64,000 bases of DNA from Flavobacterium beibuense (GCF_004151245.1 NZ_JUIW01000007.1:62001-126000), one strand, 5' to 3'. Counted from the stretch's first letter, positions 34,441 through 44,257 are shown. Translations and numbers: made by a program. The notes: generated from the letters alone by a model not told the origin.

Positions 34441-35718
34441 ATGGCAACAACACAAGAGCCCCGTCGCGTGGGCATGTATGAAAATGTAAAGAACCAGTTT
34501 GAAAAAGCTGCGGCCGTAATGGGACTGGATGAAAGCGTTAAAAAAATCCTTTCTATTACAAATAATGAAATCGTTGTTCACTTTCCTGTAAAAATGGACA
34601 ATGGTCAGGTTGAAGTTTTTACAGGCTACAGGGTACAGCATAACAATGCGTTAGGCCCTTACAAAGGTGGTTTAAGATATCACCCTACTGTAGATATTGA
34701 TGCTGCAAGAGCACTTGCTACATGGATGACATGGAAAACATCTCTTGCCGGACTTCCTTACGGAGGTGGTAAAGGTGGTATTCAGTTAGATCCAAAACTA
34801 TACTCTCAGGGAGAACTTGAAAGAATTACAAGACGTTTTACTTATGCACTTGGTGATAACATAGGCCCTGAGCACGATATTCCTGCTCCGGACGTTAATA
34901 CTAACGCACAAATGATGGCTTGGATTGCAGATACTTATATGTCTACAAAATCGCCAAGTGAGCGTTCTAAAAACCAACACGTTGTTACCGGTAAACCGGT
35001 AGGATCAGGAGGTCTTGAAGGCCGTGACCGTGCAACAGGTTTTGGTGTGGTTGTTACACTGGAGTCGTGGGCTAAACTTAACGGTACTTCTCTTGAAGGT
35101 AAGAGATATATCGTTCAGGGGTTTGGTAACGTAGGTTACTGGGCTGCACACTTTATGCATAAAAACGGTGCTATACTAATAGGTGTTCAGGATGCTACAG
35201 GTACTATTTATAACCCTGAAGGTATAGATCCTGAAGCTTTATTAAGATACCAAAGTGATAACGCTACCATTACAGGTTATAAAGGTACACAGGATTACCC
35301 GTCTGAAGATTTCTTCGGTATTGACTGTGATATCATTATCCCTGCTGCTCTGGGTAACCAGATTACCGAAGAGAATGCAAATACTATTAAAGCTAAAGTG
35401 GTTGCAGAAGGTGCTAACGGGCCAATTGATACAGAAGGTGAAGCTATACTTTTAGCTAACGGTGTACAAATGATTCCGGATATCCTTTGTAACTCAGGAG
35501 GTGTAATAGGCAGTTACTTTGAGTGGCTTCAAAACCGTAACGGTGAGATATGGACTATGGACGATGTTATCGTGAAGCTTAGAAAGAAACTTGAAGATGC
35601 TTTCAATAAAGTAATCAATACTTCAGTTCAGTATAAAACCGACTGGAGAACGGCTGCTTACATACAGGCACTTACCCGTATAGAAATGGCATATAAACAA
35701 AGAGGTATTTTCCCTTAA
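34441..35718 (+). CDS. gdhA: Glu/Leu/Phe/Val dehydrogenase, probably glutamate dehydrogenase
   Basis: 425 residues. The substrate-binding stretch GPYKGGLRYHP and catalytic-Lys loop PYGGGKGGIQLDP are followed by GPEHDIPAPDVNT, and the dinucleotide-binding GFGNVGYWAA lies near residue 228. It interconverts glutamate and 2-oxoglutarate plus ammonia. The length fits the NAD-dependent or dual-specificity hexameric type. A clean promoter and terminator make it monocistronic. The catalytic assignment of glutamate rather than leucine is from overall resemblance. Confidence 0.95.
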   Translation: MATTQEPRRVGMYENVKNQFEKAAAVMGLDESVKKILSITNNEIVVHFPVKMDNGQVEVFTGYRVQHNNALGPYKGGLRYHPTVDIDAARALATWMTWKTSLAGLPYGGGKGGIQLDPKLYSQGELERITRRFTYALGDNIGPEHDIPAPDVNTNAQMMAWIADTYMSTKSPSERSKNQHVVTGKPVGSGGLEGRDRATGFGVVVTLESWAKLNGTSLEGKRYIVQGFGNVGYWAAHFMHKNGAILIGVQDATGTIYNPEGIDPEALLRYQSDNATITGYKGTQDYPSEDFFGIDCDIIIPAALGNQITEENANTIKAKVVAEGANGPIDTEGEAILLANGVQMIPDILCNSGGVIGSYFEWLQNRNGEIWTMDDVIVKLRKKLEDAFNKVINTSVQYKTDWRTAAYIQALTRIEMAYKQRGIFP

Positions 35719-35746
35719 TGTTTTTATCATAACTAAAATAAACTCA

Positions 35747-35772
35747 AAAAGCAGCCTTTTGGCTGCTTTTAT
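35747..35772 (+). terminator. Terminator of glutamate dehydrogenase
   Basis: AAAAGCAGCC-tttt-GGCTGCTTTT with T tail. Confidence 0.88.
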
Positions 35773-35845
35773 TTTTATAAGACTATTTAGATGATAGATG
35801 ATAGACTTTAGATAGGGTTTAGCGTTTAGTTTTAGATAATTAGGT

Positions 35846-36320
35846 GTGAGTAAGTTTCCCTCTTGAGAGGGGTAGGGGTGTGTCTTTTTTAATATGAATT
35901 TTTAGATGTCTCTCTGCGGTCGACATGACAGTACTGTTTGTCATTGCGAGGCACGAAGCAATCTATTATTTACTTCTTCTTTTGTCTTGACACAAAAGAA
36001 CCAAAAAGTCAAGTCTATGACTCCTTAAGCTAAAAATTACTGCACTTGGCTAAAGCATCCGAACTCGCTGCTCTCAAACAGCGGATGCTTCTTAACGCCT
36101 CGCTTGTAATTTTTTTAATTCTACGGAGCCTAATGCCGAAGCTTCACTCGATTGTCACGAAGCAGTATTGTCATTGCTAGGCATGAAGCAGGGATTGAGT
36201 AAGTTCCCCTCTTGAGAGGGGTAGGGGTGTGTCTTTTTTAATATGAATTTTTAGATGTCTCCCTGTGGTCGACATGACATTAGTGTTTATCATTGCGAGG
36301 TACAAAGTAATCTTAAAAAA
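35846..36320. repeat. Repeat mosaic with long unit copy 2 and a 105-bp direct repeat
   Basis: The gap 35773-36346 has no gene. It contains the long unit at 35971-36156 (near-identical to 1741-1926) flanked by direct repeats at 35848-35952 and 36196-36301. Each flanking copy carries CCCTCTTGAGAGGGGTAGG, GTGTCTTTTTTAATATGAAT and CTG(C/T)GGTCGACATGACA, then ends in TCATTGCGAGG. Extra TCATTGCTAGG and TGTCACGAAGCA fragments lie between. The long unit may be inserted within, or flanked by, the shorter one. Confidence 0.78.
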
Positions 36321-36346
36321 TTAGGTATATATTCAAATTGTATTAC

Positions 36347-36763
36347 TCAATCAATTTTCATTCCATGTTCAGGATCATAATTATCCTCAGTAAGTCTATA
36401 TAAAAACACACGTAAACTGTCTCTTTTCATCAACATTTGTATCTCGTTTTCATTATATGAAAGAACTTTAAAAGTGTCTCCTATAATTAAATTATTAATT
36501 TCTTTGTCATAACTCCATTTTTTGGAATCCGGCATTTCTTCTATCCTTAAATATTCATAATTGCTGGGAAGATCAAAAACTCTATATATTCCATTCCTGT
36601 CAAACACATAATACGATAAATTTTTTTCTCCTTCTTTTATACTGTCCTTTCTAAAAAGCCATTTCTTATCAGTAAGTAGTCTTTCGAAATCTGATCTCGA
36701 ACTACACGAACAGATTCCCATTAATAAAATGAACAGTATATACTTAAAGTTTAAGATTTTCAT
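36347..36763 (-). CDS. Lipoprotein of unknown function
   Basis: 138 residues from ATG 36763, giving a lipobox GICSC ending at Cys18 or 20; a start nine codons upstream is less likely. The mature part has a lipocalin-like pattern (LLTDKKWLFRKDSIKEG...YYVFDRNGIYRVFDLP...MLMKRDSLRVFLYRL), typical of small Bacteroidota lipoproteins. Function unknown. It is boxed in by repeats on both sides and may itself be variable between strains. Confidence 0.65.
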   Translation of the reverse strand: MKILNFKYILFILLMGICSCSSRSDFERLLTDKKWLFRKDSIKEGEKNLSYYVFDRNGIYRVFDLPSNYEYLRIEEMPDSKKWSYDKEINNLIIGDTFKVLSYNENEIQMLMKRDSLRVFLYRLTEDNYDPEHGMKID

Positions 36764-36840
36764 ATTTTTTGTGGTAAGGTTAAAATTCATGTTCTTTTGT
36801 CTTAATGCAAGATAATGAAAAAGTTAGTCTTGTATAATGG

Positions 36841-36902
36841 AGATGTCTCCCTGCGGTCGACATGACAGTATTGTTTGTTATTGCGAACTTTAGGAGGAAT
36901 CT
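36841..36902. repeat. Dispersed repeat fragment
   Basis: AGATGTCTCCCTGCGGTCGA(CATGACA), then TTATTGCGAACTT...GGAATCTCA: further members of the two short repeat families. Confidence 0.65.
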
Positions 36903-36914
36903 CAATTCAAGATA

Positions 36915-36946
36915 ACAAAAAAGCAGCCCTAAAGCTGCTTTTTTGT
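36915..36946 (-). terminator. Terminator of the beta-barrel receptor gene
   Basis: Perfect 13-bp stem ACAAAAAAGCAGC/GCTGCTTTTTTGT with loop CCTAAA; symmetrical but placed just after the minus-strand stop. Confidence 0.82.
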
Positions 36947-36962
36947 TTTATGTGTTTAAGAG

Positions 36963-39452
36963 TTATCCTCCCATATATTCGTCGTCTCCGCCACCGTTTT
37001 GTCTTTCTTCCTTCATGCGTTGCTGCTTGTTCATATTAAAGCGGTAAGTGAAGGAAAGGGTAACCTGTCTTTGTCTCCACTGCCATTCACTGTATGATGA
37101 AACAGTTGGCAGGTTAGTGTAGCCTTTTCTCTTGTTAGAGTTAAAGATATCGCTAACGTTAAGTGTAACAGTAGCTTTTTCTTTAAGCACATCTTTACTT
37201 AATGCTGTGTTGAAATGCATTATGCCAAGGTTACGGCCCTGTGCCGTGTTTTGAGGAGCATTGTAAGTACCGTTTATCTGCCAGTCAATTTTCCATGGCA
37301 GGTTCATTTTACTGCTTGCTCTTGTAAACCAGCTGTAGGCAGTATTGTCAAAGTTTTGGTAGTCTGTAATAACCTCTCCGTCAGTGTTAGTGTAGGTCCA
37401 TGAGTAGTCGCCATCGGTTTCAACCCTAAAGAAGTTAAAGTTGGCATTAAGTTTCCACCATCTAAACGGATTATAGTTTGCCGTTAGCTCAAAACCAAAT
37501 CGGTATTCTTTAGCAAGGTTAATAGGCGATACATAAGTAACCGGAGTTTCTCCCGGTAGAGCATCTTCAGTCCTTCTTACAAACTGGAAAGAGTCGTTTG
37601 TTATATTAAAGTAAGCCGAAGAGCTTAAAGTAACCTTATCCCATTTTTTAAGGTAGCCTATATCAAATGCATCAGTCATAGACGGATTTAAGTCCGGGTT
37701 ACCCTGAAATATATTAATGTTACTCTGTAAGCTTGAGAAAGGGTTTATAAAACGACCTCTTGGCCTGTTAATCCTGCGGCTGTAGCTTATGTTTGCGCTC
37801 GTTCCTTCTGAGAACTCATAAGTAAGGAAAGCACTTGGGAAAAAGTTATTGTATTTTTTCTTATTGAAATCGTCAGCACTTAAAAGGTTTACATCAATAT
37901 TAGAGTCTTCCCAACGAAGCCCAAGAAGGTAAGAGAATTTCTCTCCGAATTTAGAACCATATTGTGCATAGAAAGCGTTTACATATTCGTTATACTCCAG
38001 CATGCTGCTAAAGTTAGCGTTAGGCTGCCATACACCGGCATCATCAAGTATTTCGGCACGGGCATCGGTATTCATTTGGGTAAAGCTACCGCGGTAACCT
38101 GCTTCAAAACGGCTTTCTTCGCCTAAAGGCAATACATAATCGGCCTGTACAAGTGTGCGTTTTTCCTCTTCATGATTCAGGGTTCTTTCAGTAGAGCTGT
38201 CATCCGGATTTGTACTGCCTAAAATCATATCACTAATTTGTGAGTTCTCATCATCAGTACTTCTGGAAATGGTAGCATCTACTTTAAGTTCGTGTCCGTC
38301 GCCGTTAAACTTCTTAAGGAAGCTTGTGGTGTAGTTAAAGTTTCTGTCTTCCTCGTCTTCAAGGTTGTAACGGTAACGTGTGTTGTTAAAAGTACCGTCG
38401 GCAAAATAGTTGTAATAGTACGTATCGGTAGGGTTGTCTCCATTACTGTTTCTTGCAGAAACCGAGTTTGTCCAGCTGAAAGTAGTATCAATATCCCACT
38501 CAAAGCCTACTGTTGCGTTATAGCCTTTACGTTTTCTTTCGTTTGTTCTGCGCTCGTTAATAAAGCTGGTAGTGTTTCCGTCTCCGTCAAAATATTCAGA
38601 ATCGGTCATGCTGTTACCAGGGCTGTTCCTGTAGTTATAGCCAAGGTTAGTGAAGAAATTGAATTTCTCTGTCCTGAAGTTAAGGTTACCCATAATACCG
38701 TGGTTGGCAGGGTCACCGGTATTTGCAGTTACCGAACCGTTAAAGCCCTGAGCTTTACCTTTTTTAAGGATGATGTTGATAATACCACCACCACCTTCGG
38801 CATCATAACGGGCAGAAGGGTTAGTAATAACCTCAATCTTATCTACAGAGTCGGCCGGAAGCACCCTAAGTACATCGGCTAGGTTAGCACCATATAGGTT
38901 AGATGGCTTACCGTCTATCATAATTGTAACGCTTTCGTTACCTCTCAGGCTTACGTTACCTTCAACGTCTACGGTTACCGATGGTACATTGTCAAGCACG
39001 TCGCTTATTGTACCACCCTTAACGATCATGTCCTGACCTACGTTGTATACTTTTTTATCAAGCTTGATGTCTACGGTAGAGCGTTCGGCCCTAATTTCAA
39101 CTGTTTTAAGCAGTGTGGCATCTGGAGCCATAATTACAGAACCCAAATCGGTATCTGCTGTAATTGTCTTATTGCTTATAACCTGAGATTTAAAGGATAT
39201 AAAGTCAAATTTTATATTGTAAGTACCTGCCGGAACCTGAACGCTGTATGATCCCTTTTCGTTGGTCATGGCACCGTTTACGGTATTGTTATCGGTAGTT
39301 TGTATTGTTACGGTAGCAAATTCTAAAGGCTGCTTGGTTTCCTGGTCTATAAGTTTACCGCTTATGGTAACATTGCCGGGTTTACCTTGAGAAAATGAAA
39401 TAAATGAGGTTAATAGTAATAGAATTAATAATGCGGATTGTATTTTTTTCAT
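36963..39452 (-). CDS. TonB-dependent receptor-type outer-membrane beta-barrel protein
   Basis: 829 residues: signal peptide (cleavage near SFSQ), carboxypeptidase-regulatory-like domain (about 27-115, SGKLIDQETKQPLEFATVTIQT), plug domain (about 125-235, with VRGLRV-like LRGNESVTIMIDGKPS), and a large barrel with many aromatic strands ending TLSFTYRFNM followed by a Gln/Glu/Gly-rich tail. It fits the outer-membrane beta-barrel family 3 receptors. Cargo unknown; no SusD-like partner adjacent, so a peptide, siderophore or metal role is as likely as glycan uptake. Confidence 0.9.
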   Translation of the reverse strand: MKKIQSALLILLLLTSFISFSQGKPGNVTISGKLIDQETKQPLEFATVTIQTTDNNTVNGAMTNEKGSYSVQVPAGTYNIKFDFISFKSQVISNKTITADTDLGSVIMAPDATLLKTVEIRAERSTVDIKLDKKVYNVGQDMIVKGGTISDVLDNVPSVTVDVEGNVSLRGNESVTIMIDGKPSNLYGANLADVLRVLPADSVDKIEVITNPSARYDAEGGGGIINIILKKGKAQGFNGSVTANTGDPANHGIMGNLNFRTEKFNFFTNLGYNYRNSPGNSMTDSEYFDGDGNTTSFINERRTNERKRKGYNATVGFEWDIDTTFSWTNSVSARNSNGDNPTDTYYYNYFADGTFNNTRYRYNLEDEEDRNFNYTTSFLKKFNGDGHELKVDATISRSTDDENSQISDMILGSTNPDDSSTERTLNHEEEKRTLVQADYVLPLGEESRFEAGYRGSFTQMNTDARAEILDDAGVWQPNANFSSMLEYNEYVNAFYAQYGSKFGEKFSYLLGLRWEDSNIDVNLLSADDFNKKKYNNFFPSAFLTYEFSEGTSANISYSRRINRPRGRFINPFSSLQSNINIFQGNPDLNPSMTDAFDIGYLKKWDKVTLSSSAYFNITNDSFQFVRRTEDALPGETPVTYVSPINLAKEYRFGFELTANYNPFRWWKLNANFNFFRVETDGDYSWTYTNTDGEVITDYQNFDNTAYSWFTRASSKMNLPWKIDWQINGTYNAPQNTAQGRNLGIMHFNTALSKDVLKEKATVTLNVSDIFNSNKRKGYTNLPTVSSYSEWQWRQRQVTLSFTYRFNMNKQQRMKEERQNGGGDDEYMGG

Positions 39453-39535
39453 GAAGATGATACTTTTATTGCGGGTTTGACTACAAAAAACGTCCCAGGT
39501 TTAATGGCAGGTGCAATAAAAAAATGTTAAAGTTT

Positions 39536-39877
39536 TTAAATGATTTCTTTGATTCTCTCAGCAGGGCGTGCCACTACAGCCTTTTCTCCGTTTACCACAA
39601 TAGGGCGCTCTATAAGGGCAGGGTGCTCCAGCATGGCTTCAATCACCTCATCATCAGTAAGTTGCTTTCCTTTATAGTTTTCTGTCCAAACTTTTTCTTT
39701 GGTTCTTACAAGCTCCAGAGGAGTTATATTAAGCTTTTTTATAATTGAGGTAAGTTCGTTTTTGGTAAGAGGTTCGTTTAAATATTTTACGGTAGTAAAC
39801 GGTTTTCCTTCCATTTCTAACAGCTGCAGGCCTTCTCTGGATTTACTGCATCTGGGGTTATGGTATATAGTAATCAT
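39536..39877 (-). CDS. arsC: Arsenate reductase (glutaredoxin type)
   Basis: 113 residues from ATG 39877, starting MITIYHNPRCSKSR with the catalytic Cys in PRCSKSR; RPIVVNGEKAVVARP supplies the conserved Arg. It belongs to the ArsC/YffB thioredoxin-fold family and would reduce arsenate using glutaredoxin-type thiols. No arsB, arsR or acr3 nearby, so a general thiol-related role (YffB-like) cannot be excluded. Confidence 0.85.
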   Translation of the reverse strand: MITIYHNPRCSKSREGLQLLEMEGKPFTTVKYLNEPLTKNELTSIIKKLNITPLELVRTKEKVWTENYKGKQLTDDEVIEAMLEHPALIERPIVVNGEKAVVARPAERIKEII

Positions 39878-39968
39878 GGTTGATGAATTTTTTTGCAAAG
39901 AACGGCATTATAATTTTAAAATTGAATTAACTTAGGGCAAACAAATTTTAAACTCTCAATTTCACCAC

Positions 39969-40904
39969 ATGTTTATAGAACAGGCTCATCGCAAGGATTT
40001 TAATTTTGCACTGTATTTACCTATACCAATAGTTTTTTTAGTGATGATGGTGCTTAATTATGCCGCTATAAAGTTTTTAAATATAAATACCGAGGAGCTG
40101 TTGCGCCAGGAAGTAGCAAGAAAAGGAGCCAATAGGGTGTTTTTTGATCTTATCGCGCCACTTGCCGTTGGTCTTATTCTGTTGTTACTATATGTAAAGT
40201 TTATTCATAAACAAACTATACGCAGCCTTACTACCGCCAGAAAAAAGGTTGACTGGAAACGTATTTTCTTTGCTTTCGGAATATGGTCGGCATTTACAAT
40301 GGCAGTGACTTTGTTTGATTACTATTCTCATCCCGAAAATTATGTATGGAATTTTAAACCGGTTCCTTTTGCCATACTTGCAGCTTTGTCAATAGTACTA
40401 ATACCTATGCAAACCAGTTTTGAGGAATACCTTTTTAGGGGATACCTTATGCAGGGCATTGGGGTACAAACAAGAAGCAGGCTGGCGGCATTGCTTACCA
40501 CATCCATAATATTCGGACTTATGCATATCGCTAATCCTGAAGTGGATAAAATGGGCTATATAATCATGATCTATTATATAGGAACGGGGCTGTTTTTAGG
40601 AATAATTACATTAATGGACGAGGGTATGGAACTGGCATTGGGGTTTCATGCTGCCAATAACCTTATAACAGCATTACTGGTAACTTCTGACTGGACTGCG
40701 TTTCAAACCCATTCTGTATTAAAAGAAGTATCTGAACCTGCTATGGGATTGAGCGTTGTGTTACCTGTTTTTATCATTTTCCCGATTCTTTTATTTATCT
40801 TTAGTAAGAAATATAACTGGCACAACTGGAAAGAAAAACTGACCGGTAAACTTGAACTACCAGCCAACGATAGTATTAACCAAATATCCTCCCCACATGA
40901 GTAA
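39969..40904 (+). CDS. CPBP-family intramembrane glutamic protease
   Basis: 311 residues, about eight hydrophobic segments. The diagnostic FEEYLFRGYLMQG holds the EExxxR motif, FGLMHIANPEV the FxxxH motif and FHAANNLI the HxxN motif (Abi/CAAX protease family). It acts within the inner membrane; substrate unknown. Its last 8 bases overlap the menE start, so the two are translationally coupled. Confidence 0.9.
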   Translation: MFIEQAHRKDFNFALYLPIPIVFLVMMVLNYAAIKFLNINTEELLRQEVARKGANRVFFDLIAPLAVGLILLLLYVKFIHKQTIRSLTTARKKVDWKRIFFAFGIWSAFTMAVTLFDYYSHPENYVWNFKPVPFAILAALSIVLIPMQTSFEEYLFRGYLMQGIGVQTRSRLAALLTTSIIFGLMHIANPEVDKMGYIIMIYYIGTGLFLGIITLMDEGMELALGFHAANNLITALLVTSDWTAFQTHSVLKEVSEPAMGLSVVLPVFIIFPILLFIFSKKYNWHNWKEKLTGKLELPANDSINQISSPHE

Positions 40905-41943
40905 CCCAGACTATCACTTTGTACACAGCGGCTTTAAACTTAATGGCTTTCATCTAAATGAAGATGACCTTTGCCGCACTGCTTACATTTACATTAAAGA
41001 AGGTGAACCGCACGAAAAAGCGGTAGGCGAATTTTTATTAGACTGGTTTGACCACCGAGACTTTATAGAAATGCAAACATCGGGTACTACGGGACTGCCT
41101 AAAATGATAAGGGTAGAGAAACAGGCCATGGTTAACTCGGCATTGGCAACTGGTGAATTTTTTGACCTTGACGAAGGTATTAAAGTACTGCACTGCCTGC
41201 CTACACAGTTTGTAGCGGGTAAAATGATGCTGGTACGTGCCTTTATATTAGGATGGGATATGGATATGATTGCTCCGGTGTCACATCCGTTAGAGAGGCT
41301 GGACACCGTGTACGATTTTAGTGCTATGGTACCGCTGCAGGCTCAAAACAGCCTTATGCAGTTAAAGCAGGTTAAAAAACTCATACTGGGCGGTGCTAAA
41401 GTAAGCCAGGCACTTAGTAACCAACTGAAAGGTATGCCAACCAAAATTTATGAGACCTACGGCATGACCGAAACCATTACGCATATTGCAGCCAAACCGA
41501 TAGGAGATGAGGCATTTACCGTATTGCCTAATGTGGAGATAAGTCAGGATGAAAGACATTGTCTTGTAATAGATCCTTATATTATTTGCGACGAGCCCGT
41601 TGTTACTAACGATGTGGTAGAGATTGTAAGCGATACACAGTTTATATGGTTAGGGCGTTATGACAACGTGATTAACAGTGGCGGTGTTAAGCTGTACCCT
41701 GAACAGATTGAAGAAAAACTATCTGAATATATAAACAGGCGTTACTTTGTAAAAGGGATGCCTGACGAAACCCTTGGCGAAAAACTGGTACTTGTTATAG
41801 AAGGCGAGCCTTACGCCCTGGAAGACGATGTGTTTAAAAGGTTAGGCAAGTTCGAAAAACCAAAAGAGATACTGTTTGTACCTAAGTTTGCCGAAACCGT
41901 TAGTGGTAAGGTAATACGCGATAAATCGTTACAGGAGGTTTAA
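40897..41943 (+). CDS. menE: O-succinylbenzoate-CoA ligase (MenE-like)
   Basis: 348 residues from ATG 40897 inside the CPBP gene end; the earlier in-frame ATG at 40852 would overlap more. Adenylation motifs: TSGTTGLPK (P-loop), YGMTET, and the terminal GKVIRDK lysine. It is short compared with full AMP-ligases (450-500), as is usual for flavobacterial MenE. It would join CoA to O-succinylbenzoate in menaquinone synthesis. No other men genes are visible here, so the assignment rests on sequence type. Confidence 0.82.
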   Translation: MSNPDYHFVHSGFKLNGFHLNEDDLCRTAYIYIKEGEPHEKAVGEFLLDWFDHRDFIEMQTSGTTGLPKMIRVEKQAMVNSALATGEFFDLDEGIKVLHCLPTQFVAGKMMLVRAFILGWDMDMIAPVSHPLERLDTVYDFSAMVPLQAQNSLMQLKQVKKLILGGAKVSQALSNQLKGMPTKIYETYGMTETITHIAAKPIGDEAFTVLPNVEISQDERHCLVIDPYIICDEPVVTNDVVEIVSDTQFIWLGRYDNVINSGGVKLYPEQIEEKLSEYINRRYFVKGMPDETLGEKLVLVIEGEPYALEDDVFKRLGKFEKPKEILFVPKFAETVSGKVIRDKSLQEV

Positions 41944-41964
41944 TAACAGATATAAATACATTTA

Positions 41965-41992
41965 AAAAAATCCCCATTAAGGGGATTTTTTA
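41965..41992. terminator. Bidirectional terminator between menE and the M1 peptidase
   Basis: AAAAAATCCCC-attaa-GGGGATTTTTT; symmetrical, T tracts on both strands, between two converging genes. Confidence 0.88.
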
Positions 41993-43609
41993 CTTCTTAT
42001 CCACTTTAATATAAAACTCAGTTACTTTAGGCTTTATATCGTTAATAGATTTTGTTTCCACTTTTAGGGTCTGCCATTTGTCGGTACCCTGTAAGCGTAT
42101 TTCCTTATCGTTTATATCTACAGCAACAGGCATAGCGAAAGAAGGTTCATCGACTTTCCAGCGGTATTGCAGTTTGTTGCCGTCAAGCTTCAGTTCAAGT
42201 TCCGGAATGTTCCTGTAGCGCAGGTATTGGTTAAATACAGGCTGAAGGTCTATACCACTTTCCTTACTAAAGAAATCAATTACCGTTTGCCCGTCTATTA
42301 CCTGTTTTTTATAGGTTTCGGAATATTTAAGCAGCATTGCCCACCATTTGGCATCGTCGTTTACGATATGCCTGATAGTGTTTAGCATAAGCGCACCCTT
42401 AAAGTACATATCGCCCGATCCTTCCTTATTTACACCAAAAACACCTATTACGGGTTTATCGTTCATAACGCTCATACGCTGGCCGTATACATATTTCATC
42501 GCCTGGTCGTAGCCGTGAAGGCATTCCAGATACACGGTTTCGCTATAAGTGGTAAAGCTTTCATGAATCCACATATCGGCAATATCCTTAGAGGTAATGC
42601 TATTACCAAACCATTCGTGTCCTGTTTCATGGATTATAATGTAATCAAACAATAATCCCACACCTGTGAAGGAAAGGTCTCCGCCACGATAGCCCATGCG
42701 GTAACCGTTACCATAGGCCACAGCACTTTGATGTTCCATACCCAGATACGGAGTTTCAACAAGTTTGTAACCGTCTTCCTTAAATGGATATTCGCCAAAC
42801 TTTGTCTGAAAACATTCCATCATAGGTTTAACCTGTTCAAACTGTTTTTTGGCTTTTTCTTCGTTGTACTTCAATACATAATAATCCAGGTCCAGTCCGT
42901 CAAGATTGTCGTGTATATGGGCATAATCGGCAATGTTTACCGTGATGTCGTAGTTATTGATAGGATTTTTAACCTCCCAGTCCCAGCGGGTGTAGCCATT
43001 TTTAAGGTCCTCGCTGCCTGTAAAACGCCCGTTGGAAACATTCATAAGTCCGTTAGGTACTGCCACTTTTATGGTTGCGCCATTATCGGGCTCGTCACTT
43101 TGGTGGTCTTTTACCGGATACCAAAGGCTGGCACCCGTACCCTGAACCGCAACGCCTATCCACGGTTTACCTGTTTTATCTTTAGTGAAAACAAAACCGC
43201 CATCCCAAGGGGCATTTGCCGCTACTTTAGGCTTACCGGAATAATTGAATCGCAGTTTTTGCTCACTGCCTTTTTTAAGCGGGGCAGGGAAGCTGATAAA
43301 AACAGCATCGTTATCGCGTTTGTATTGTAAAGTTTGCCCATTGAGAACAATACTTTCAATCTTCATGTTCTCAAAAAGGTCAAGCTGTATCCTGTCGGTA
43401 TCATCGGTTACCTTAAAAGTAATGTCGTTGTAGCCGTTTATATACCTTTTGTCAGGGTCTATGGTTATGTTAAGGTCATAACGTTGTACATCAAAGCTGG
43501 TACGCTCATGACGAAGCCCGCCCTGAAGGCTGTCCCTGCGGGTATAGTTTTGTGCATTAAGACTGTTAATACCCAATACGGCTAACGCAATTATTAAGGT
43601 GTTTTTCAT
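41990..43609 (-). CDS. M1-family metallopeptidase
   Basis: 539 residues with a signal peptide (cleavage near LNAQ). The zinc site is HETGHEWFGNSI, with the third ligand Glu in MWIHESF 18-20 residues later; the exopeptidase motif appears as YLGMEHQSAVAYG (GMEH instead of GAMEN). It should be a periplasmic aminopeptidase trimming peptides. The protein is short compared with full-length aminopeptidase N because the C-terminal helical domain is reduced. Confidence 0.92.
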   Translation of the reverse strand: MKNTLIIALAVLGINSLNAQNYTRRDSLQGGLRHERTSFDVQRYDLNITIDPDKRYINGYNDITFKVTDDTDRIQLDLFENMKIESIVLNGQTLQYKRDNDAVFISFPAPLKKGSEQKLRFNYSGKPKVAANAPWDGGFVFTKDKTGKPWIGVAVQGTGASLWYPVKDHQSDEPDNGATIKVAVPNGLMNVSNGRFTGSEDLKNGYTRWDWEVKNPINNYDITVNIADYAHIHDNLDGLDLDYYVLKYNEEKAKKQFEQVKPMMECFQTKFGEYPFKEDGYKLVETPYLGMEHQSAVAYGNGYRMGYRGGDLSFTGVGLLFDYIIIHETGHEWFGNSITSKDIADMWIHESFTTYSETVYLECLHGYDQAMKYVYGQRMSVMNDKPVIGVFGVNKEGSGDMYFKGALMLNTIRHIVNDDAKWWAMLLKYSETYKKQVIDGQTVIDFFSKESGIDLQPVFNQYLRYRNIPELELKLDGNKLQYRWKVDEPSFAMPVAVDINDKEIRLQGTDKWQTLKVETKSINDIKPKVTEFYIKVDKK

Positions 43610-43680
43610 GATAAACAGTTTTATAAACTATTAGTCATGAAATGTAAGAAATTGTTACCAATAAAAAAACAGGAAAACCA

Positions 43681-44175
43681 TTAAGCCATATGTTGGTTTA
43701 CCGCTTCGGGGTGCAGTACAGGCAATGGTATAATGTTATCTCCGTTAACAGCGCAGGCTACCTTGTTAAGATAATCAAGATCTATGCGAAGTTTCATTTC
43801 TTCCAGTTCCTTTTTGTTTATTTTCTTGAAGTTTTCAAGCAAAAACTCTTTCATGGCATCAAAAAGCACCAGTGAAAGCTGTATGTGCAGGTCGCCTGAA
43901 TTTTTAATGCTTTCGCCCATAGATATAAGCACAGGATAAATTCTTGCGTTATCACTGTCACAAACAAAAGGAGGGAGGGAGGTTATGTAAAGGCCGTCTT
44001 CTATAACGGTAATGCTAACCTGAACGATGGTGTTAAGTTTTGCATTAACGGCAATGCCTTTACGGGTTAAAAGCTCGGCAACAAAATAGTACTCAAGGTA
44101 ATTTGTTACTTTGTCTATCGCTACAACGTTTTTAAGTTCGTCGTCGCAGCTAACATTCATAATTAGCTTTTTCAT
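43681..44175 (-). CDS. Hypothetical cytoplasmic protein
   Basis: 164 residues with no signal; a mixed alpha/beta pattern with KKINKKELEEMKLRIDLDYLNKVACAVNGDN at the C-terminal side. Family not recognised. Its strand pattern VQVSITVIEDGLYITSLPPFVC recalls SecB-type folds only vaguely, and I do not assign it. It is monocistronic, followed by the M1 gene in the same direction after 71 bases. Confidence 0.6.
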   Translation of the reverse strand: MKKLIMNVSCDDELKNVVAIDKVTNYLEYYFVAELLTRKGIAVNAKLNTIVQVSITVIEDGLYITSLPPFVCDSDNARIYPVLISMGESIKNSGDLHIQLSLVLFDAMKEFLLENFKKINKKELEEMKLRIDLDYLNKVACAVNGDNIIPLPVLHPEAVNQHMA

Positions 44176-44257
44176 AAAGATAAGGTTTGGTTGGTAATAA
44201 CAGTATATACGAACGACGTTTACTGTTGGTTTTAAAAATTCTGATTTTTTTTTCAGA

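Noticed and set aside
35971..36156. Long repeat as a transposon or insertion sequence
   Set aside because: No transposase frame and no clear terminal inverted repeats or target duplications at its ends.
38292..38882. A 196-residue frame on the plus strand inside the receptor gene
   Set aside because: It is the antisense shadow of the strongly supported beta-barrel protein and has low-complexity Val-rich content.
36963..39452. A polysaccharide utilisation locus
   Set aside because: The beta-barrel receptor has no SusD partner, glycoside hydrolase or hybrid regulator next to it.
39536..39877. A complete arsenic-resistance operon
   Set aside because: Only an ArsC-type gene is present; no regulator, pump or permease is adjacent.
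42728..43330. A 200-residue frame on the plus strand inside the M1 peptidase gene
   Set aside because: Antisense shadow of a peptidase with intact zinc motifs; no domain of its own.
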